9,295 nucleotides of DNA from Brevibacillus sp. (lineage in GTDB: Bacteria > Bacillota > Bacilli > Brevibacillales > Brevibacillaceae): positions 1-9,295 of the forward strand of contig JARDZO010000227.1 in NCBI GenBank assembly GCA_029240815.1, read 5' to 3'. Each line of letters starts with the position of its first letter. The stretch's first letter is position 1. The notes below the pieces were generated by a model. The model saw only the letters and a list, made by a program, of their open reading frames with translations, did no database searches and had not been told where the DNA came from. Of the stretch, positions 6,793-9,295 are shown piece by piece. The position numbers were made by a program, and so were the translations under genes.

Positions 6793-6822
6793 TGGTCATG
6801 ACCATGGTGATTTAGGTATAAT
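6793..6822 (+). promoter_or_regulatory. trmL promoter with an overlapping palindrome
   Basis: A perfect TATAAT (6817-6822) gives a predicted start near 6829, about 40 bases before the trmL ATG. The -35 region is poor: TGGTCA at 6793-6798 with an 18-bp spacer. A perfect 12-base palindrome, TGGTCATGACCA (6793-6804), lies exactly there, so it could be an operator for a regulator acting on trmL and/or the divergent ferric-reductase-like gene. This function is inferred only from position. Confidence 0.5.
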
Positions 6823-6869
6823 AGAGCTTGGTTTCGTTTAAAGTCCGGAACATGAGGAGATTTGCTGAT

Positions 6870-7340
6870 ATGCCGTTGCACATTGTACTGCACGAGCCGC
6901 TCATTCCTGCCAACACGGGGAACATCGCCCGTTCTTGCGCAGCGACAGGGGCTCATCTGCATTTGATTCATCCGTTAGGGTTTTCCACCGACGACCGCTA
7001 TTTGAAACGCGCGGGCCTGGACTATTGGCACGCGGTAAACATTCATTATCACGACAGCTTTGAGCATTTCGCCGAATCGCAAGGTCCAGATGCAGGTACA
7101 TTCTACTTCGTGGAGACATGGGGAGAAACGCTTTATTCAGACGTTTCTTTTCGGGATGGGGATTACATCATTCTGGGGAAAGAAACGACGGGTTTGCCGC
7201 CCGAGCTGACTGAGCGGTACCGCGAGCAGACGATCCGGATTCCCATGAGTGGGGCTACTCGTTCCGTCAATTTGTCCAACTGCGCGGCGATTGTCTTGTT
7301 TGAAGGCCTTCGACAATTGGGTTTTCCAGGGCTCAAGTAG
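6870..7340 (+). CDS. trmL: tRNA (cytidine(34)-2'-O)-methyltransferase TrmL
   Basis: The 156-residue SPOUT methyltransferase uses S-adenosylmethionine to methylate the 2'-OH of the wobble base of tRNA-Leu isoacceptors (CmAA and the U34 species). Family signatures are clear: PLIPANTGNIARSCAATG (11-28); HPLGFSTDDRYLKRAGLDYW; LGKETTGLP; and the C-terminal knot motif TRSVNLSNCAAIVLFEGLRQ. The length equals E. coli TrmL (157 aa), supporting ATG 6870, which has TGAGGAGA (6853-6860) 9 bases upstream; earlier in-frame starts (6828 GTG, 6852 ATG) lie at or before the ribosome binding site. It was called CspR in older Bacillus annotation. The following HAD gene begins 51 bases later with no terminator between them, so cotranscription is likely. 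The window carries a tRNA-Leu(CAA) gene at 276-357, an expected substrate. Confidence 0.95.
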   Translation: MPLHIVLHEPLIPANTGNIARSCAATGAHLHLIHPLGFSTDDRYLKRAGLDYWHAVNIHYHDSFEHFAESQGPDAGTFYFVETWGETLYSDVSFRDGDYIILGKETTGLPPELTERYREQTIRIPMSGATRSVNLSNCAAIVLFEGLRQLGFPGLK

Positions 7341-7391
7341 TACGATACAAGAGCATGTGATACGCCGACCAATAAAAGGGAGAGATCGTAA

Positions 7392-8117
7392 ATGACTGTG
7401 AATACTATCCTGTTTGACCTCGACGGCACGCTTTTGGAAATGCAGACAGACCCTTTTGTCAAAAGCTATTTGAAGGAAGTTGGCCATCATGTCGGCGATC
7501 AATACGATACGCAAAAACTTCTGACGATGATCTGGGAAGCGACAAAAGCAATGATCGTGAGTCAGGAGCCAGATAAAACAAACGAGCAAGTCTTCATCGA
7601 GTATTTTACGACGCACAGCGGATGGAAGCGTGAGGAGGTATGGCCTCTGTTTGATTCCTTTTACCGCGACGTGTTTCCGACCTTGTCCCACCTGACCTAT
7701 CCGTCTCCATGGGCGAAAAAGATCGTTGAGGCAGCGAAGAATCAAGGATTCCGTATCGCGGTAGCGACGAATCCGGTATTCCCTCGCGAGGCCATCTACC
7801 ATCGACTTGCCTGGATCGGAATGACTGCTGATGAATTTGAGCTGGTCACCGTTTACGAAGATATGCACTCCACCAAGCCAAATCCGAGCTATTTTATGGA
7901 AATCTGCGCAAAACTCGGTGTAGAGCCAACCGATTGCGTCATGGTCGGCAATCATATGCAAGAAGACATGGTTGCTTCCAAGCTGGGAATGAAGACATTT
8001 CTCGTCACCAACTGGATGGAGGACCGCGGCGAGCCACAATATCCGGTGGATCAACGTGGGTCGATAGAGGAGCTGCATCAGGCGATTTCAACAGGCACTG
8101 GTGTATTTTCACGGTAA
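7392..8117 (+). CDS. HAD family phosphatase, function not assigned
   Basis: The 241-residue soluble protein is a haloacid dehalogenase superfamily hydrolase with a helical cap (about 17-95), likely a small-molecule phosphatase. Motif I is D9-L-D11-G-T, with nucleophile and acid; motif II is T126 in VATNP; motif III is K162 in STKPNP; motif IV is VGNHMQED, with D192. The first acidic position of motif IV, usually D, is N187, while D192 remains, so Mg binding probably relies on D192. The substrate is unknown. ATG 7392 has AAAGGGAGA (7375-7383) 8 bases upstream. It is probably the second gene of a trmL-HAD operon, closed by the terminator at 8131-8166. Confidence 0.85.
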   Translation: MTVNTILFDLDGTLLEMQTDPFVKSYLKEVGHHVGDQYDTQKLLTMIWEATKAMIVSQEPDKTNEQVFIEYFTTHSGWKREEVWPLFDSFYRDVFPTLSHLTYPSPWAKKIVEAAKNQGFRIAVATNPVFPREAIYHRLAWIGMTADEFELVTVYEDMHSTKPNPSYFMEICAKLGVEPTDCVMVGNHMQEDMVASKLGMKTFLVTNWMEDRGEPQYPVDQRGSIEELHQAISTGTGVFSR

Positions 8118-8130
8118 ATTGAATCAAGGG

Positions 8131-8166
8131 CAGGCTGTCTTCATGGGACAAGCCTGTTATTTTTTT
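8131..8166 (+). terminator. Intrinsic terminator after the HAD gene
   Basis: CAGGCT (8131-8136) pairs with AGCCTG (8151-8156), extended by GTC/GAC (8137-8139/8147-8149) with one bulged A. A T-rich tail follows (TTATTTTTTT, 8157-8166). It begins 14 bases after the HAD stop codon. Confidence 0.85.
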
Positions 8167-8261
8167 GCCCACTATTCGGATTCCCACACTTTTCCCAAAA
8201 TCATGCGGTAGGCTAGTCTTGTGCCAACCAGATATGGAAAATCCGAAAGGGGAAGGAAAGC

Positions 8262-8798
8262 ATGAAAAAGTTAGTTTCTTCTATATTAATGTTCAGTTTA
8301 TTGTTTGGTGGAATATCAATTGTCAGTGCTGAGGGTGAAACGAATCACGCAGCCAAGGCAAACAAAGAAGAAAAAGCACAACAGCGTCTGGAAAACCAAC
8401 AAGCGAAGGCTGAAAAGCTGGGCATTGACGTGACAGGCAAAACAGCGGCGCAAATCAAGGAAGAGCTCGCGGCCAAACAAGCAGAAAAGAAAGCACAAAG
8501 CGAAGCAAAACGCAGTGAAAAGGCTGCAAAATGGGGCGTCGACCTCACTGGGAAGTCAAAAGACGAAGTAAAAGCAGCGATCCAAGAGGTAAAAGCAGTG
8601 AAGAAAGAAGAGCATCTGGTTAAACTGTCAAAACAAGCAACGAAGCTGGGTATCGAGACAGCTGGCAAGACCGCAAAGCAGCTGAAGGAAGAAATCGAAG
8701 GAAGAAAAGCGGAAAAGAAAGCTGACAAAGAAGAAAAGAAAGCCGAAAAGGCCGAGAAGAAAGCCGCAAAACAGGCGGAGAAAAAGAACAAGGAATAA
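8262..8798 (+). CDS. Secreted lysine-rich protein with three 38-residue repeats
   Basis: The 178-residue protein has a typical signal peptide: MKK start, hydrophobic core at 5-20 and SPase I site after VSA (23/24). The mature part is extremely rich in K, E and A and contains no Cys. It holds three repeats starting at residues 50, 88 and 126, exactly 38 apart. The shared core is A-x-K-[L/W]-G-[I/V]-[D/E]-x-x-G-K-[T/S] followed by an amphipathic helix such as AAQIKEEL. The linkers and the last 30 residues are alternating K/E helix, likely a charged single alpha-helix or coiled coil. I do not recognise a named family; a role at the cell surface or in spore or biofilm matrix would be a guess. The start has AAAGGGGA (8247-8254) 7 bases before the ATG. 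It is monocistronic between terminators at 8131-8166 and 8805-8845; no confident promoter was seen in the 95-base gap upstream. Confidence 0.8.
   Translation: MKKLVSSILMFSLLFGGISIVSAEGETNHAAKANKEEKAQQRLENQQAKAEKLGIDVTGKTAAQIKEELAAKQAEKKAQSEAKRSEKAAKWGVDLTGKSKDEVKAAIQEVKAVKKEEHLVKLSKQATKLGIETAGKTAKQLKEEIEGRKAEKKADKEEKKAEKAEKKAAKQAEKKNKE
8409..8750 (+). repeat. Three 114-bp in-frame repeats within the lysine-rich protein
   Basis: Units at 8409-8522, 8523-8636 and 8637-8750 encode the 38-residue modules. They are clear at the protein level (glycine, lysine and helix positions kept) but diverged at the DNA level, which implies an old duplication retained by selection. The third is the least regular at its right end, where it runs into the K/E tail. 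Confidence 0.75.
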
Positions 8799-8804
8799 AA
8801 ACGC

Positions 8805-8845
8805 AAAAAAAAGCAGGTTGCCCGATAAAGGCAGCCTGCTTTTTT
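8805..8845. terminator. Bidirectional intrinsic terminator
   Basis: GCAGGTTGCC (8813-8822) pairs with GGCAGCCTGC (8830-8839) with one G-T pair, around a 7-base loop. It is flanked by A8 on the left and T6 on the right, so it works on both strands. It ends the lysine-rich gene (stop 8798) on the plus strand and the small membrane-protein gene (stop 8894) on the minus strand. Confidence 0.9.
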
Positions 8846-8882
8846 CCCTGGGAGCGCTAAGCCGAAAAGAAAGCTAGTCCCG

Positions 8883-8900
8883 TCTGTAAGCTCTTACAGA
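8883..8900. other. Perfect hairpin over the small ORF's stop codon
   Basis: TCTGTAA (8883-8889) and TTACAGA (8894-8900) are perfect inverted repeats with a 4-base spacer. The stop codon of the minus-strand small gene lies in one arm. No strong T-run follows on either strand, so it is not a convincing terminator alone; it may protect or attenuate the transcript. Confidence 0.5.
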
Positions 8901-8986
8901 TTCCAGGTTTTGTCTTCATTGTATCCAGCGGTAAGAATGAAGAACAGAAAAGCGGCAAAGACCACAGCTACGATAACCGCACCCAT
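8894..8986 (-). CDS. Small membrane protein (30 aa)
   Basis: The 30-residue product begins MGAVIVAVVFAAFLFFILTA (one hydrophobic helix) and ends with the polar tail GYNEDKTWNL. It is likely a single-pass membrane peptide. Evidence that it is a real gene: AAAGGAG 9 bases before the ATG, a good promoter 35 bases upstream (9021-9048), and a shared bidirectional terminator downstream. The frame stays open to a GTG at 9103, which has its own strong AAGGAGGA, so a 69-residue form with an extra N-terminal segment is possible. I do not recognise a family; similar tiny helix proteins in Bacillales are often sporulation or stress peptides, but nothing here shows that. Confidence 0.6.
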   Translation of the reverse strand: MGAVIVAVVFAAFLFFILTAGYNEDKTWNL

Positions 8987-9020
8987 GTTGGATTGCTCCT
9001 TTCGTAAACAAACTACTCCC

Positions 9021-9048
9021 ATTATAGCGTAGCCTGCCCACTTTGCAA
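9021..9048 (-). promoter_or_regulatory. Promoter of the small membrane-protein gene
   Basis: On the minus strand TTGCAA (9048-9043) and a perfect TATAAT (9026-9021) are 16 bp apart. The predicted transcript start near 9014 leaves a short leader with AAAGGAG before the ATG at 8986. This supports the 30-residue form over the 69-residue form, whose start at 9103 would be upstream of the promoter. Confidence 0.7.
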
Positions 9049-9089
9049 ACGGATTAACAGGCATAGGAAACGCGATTGTGACAGTGATG

Positions 9090-9118
9090 TTGACAAGTTT
9101 CACCAGTCCTCCTTAATT
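9090..9118 (+). promoter_or_regulatory. Possible promoter leading out of the window
   Basis: A perfect TTGACA (9090-9095) is followed after 17 bp by TTAATT (9113-9118), a poor -10 with three of six matches. If used, it would make a leader of about 170 bases running past the end of the window, carrying the foldable segment at 9173-9234. Confidence 0.3.
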
Positions 9119-9172
9119 TTTTGTGGCAAGATTGCTGAAACTTGTGCTGATGTCTCGCATACACATATGTAA

Positions 9173-9234
9173 AGGCTTTTGAGCCTGTAGGCAACTGAAG
9201 AAAACGGGTGCCACGCGAATGCGTGACCGCAGGC
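9173..9234 (+). other. Foldable non-coding segment, possible leader RNA
   Basis: GCCTG (9183-9187) can pair with CAGGC (9230-9234), enclosing a stem GGT/ACC (9207-9209/9226-9228) plus CACGC-GAAT-GCGTG (9212-9225) and a purine-rich unpaired stretch (9193-9204). Competing short hairpins exist: AGGCT-TTTG-AGCCT (9173-9186) and GCCT-GT-AGGC (9183-9192). I do not recognise a known riboswitch class. No ORF or homology supports a gene in 9104-9295; a GGGAGGAG at the very end may be the ribosome binding site of the next gene. Confidence 0.3.
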
Positions 9235-9295
9235 AGACATATACATGAGAGTACATTGTCGTTGGGGAAGAGAGAGGGGCTTATGAGGGAGGAGT

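Noticed and set aside
6714..6971. N-terminal extension of the ferric-reductase-like frame to 6971
   Set aside because: It runs through the trmL start region and promoter; the extension is low in hydrophobic or family signal, and a good ribosome binding site sits just before 6713.
7137..8078. A 313-codon open frame on the minus strand across trmL and the HAD gene
   Set aside because: It is antisense to two well-supported genes and its product shows no family features or domain order.
9201..9228. Resemblance of GGGTGCCACGCG to the T-box antiterminator motif
   Set aside because: The match is imperfect, there is no room for a normal stem I with specifier loop, and no T-tailed terminator follows.
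9283..9295. Possible start codon ATG followed by AGGGAGGAG at the right edge
   Set aside because: Only four codons are visible, and the stretch looks more like a ribosome binding site for a gene starting beyond the window.

Overview
The window looks like chromosomal DNA from a Gram-positive, low-to-mid GC member of the Bacillales, most likely Brevibacillus or a close Paenibacillaceae relative. The reasons are strong AGGAGG-type ribosome binding sites, tRNA genes with encoded CCA, A-box promoters with 16-17 bp spacers, T-run terminators, and a gene set (B3/4-domain protein, queG, amidase-domain protein, trmL) that, from memory, matches the order yhzB-yhbA(queG)-yhbB-cspR(trmL) near a tRNA cluster in Bacillus subtilis. 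The genus is an inference, since no 16S or housekeeping marker is present. I see no sign of phage, plasmid, insertion sequence or CRISPR.

Layout. 5-357: end of a tRNA operon (Gln-TTG, Gly-GCC, Cys-GCA, Leu-CAA) closed by an intrinsic terminator. 522-1853: a purine/pyrimidine permease of the NCS2 type, whose stop codon lies inside a bidirectional terminator. 1869-2543 (minus): a B3/4 (PheT editing-like) domain protein. 2591-4890: a three-gene plus-strand operon, rnhA-queG-ogt, with its own promoter and a duplicated terminator hairpin. 4985-5956: an Amidase_6-type protein. 6000-6713 (minus): a heme-binding ferric-reductase-like (MsrQ-like) membrane protein, diverging from trmL. 6870-8117: trmL followed by a HAD phosphatase, closed by a terminator. 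8262-8798: a secreted lysine-rich protein built from three 38-residue repeats, closed by a bidirectional terminator. 8894-8986 (minus): a tiny membrane protein, possibly with a longer in-frame form from 9103. 9104-9295: no gene; it holds a possible promoter and a foldable segment that may be the leader of the next gene.

Theme. Several genes concern tRNA: four tRNA genes, a B3/4 domain resembling the Phe-tRNA synthetase editing domain, QueG (last step of queuosine at position 34) and TrmL (2'-O-methylation of position 34 in tRNA-Leu). The window even carries tRNA-Leu(CAA), the expected TrmL substrate. RnhA and Ogt add nucleic-acid maintenance (RNA:DNA hybrid removal, alkylation repair). The rest are membrane and envelope functions.

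Most of the window is ordinary core genome. The points that deserve a second look are the tandem duplicated terminator after ogt, the repeat protein at 8262, the double-start small ORF near 9000, the MsrQ-like protein without a visible MsrP, and the palindrome in the ferric-reductase/trmL divergent region. I did not find a convincing new multi-gene system.
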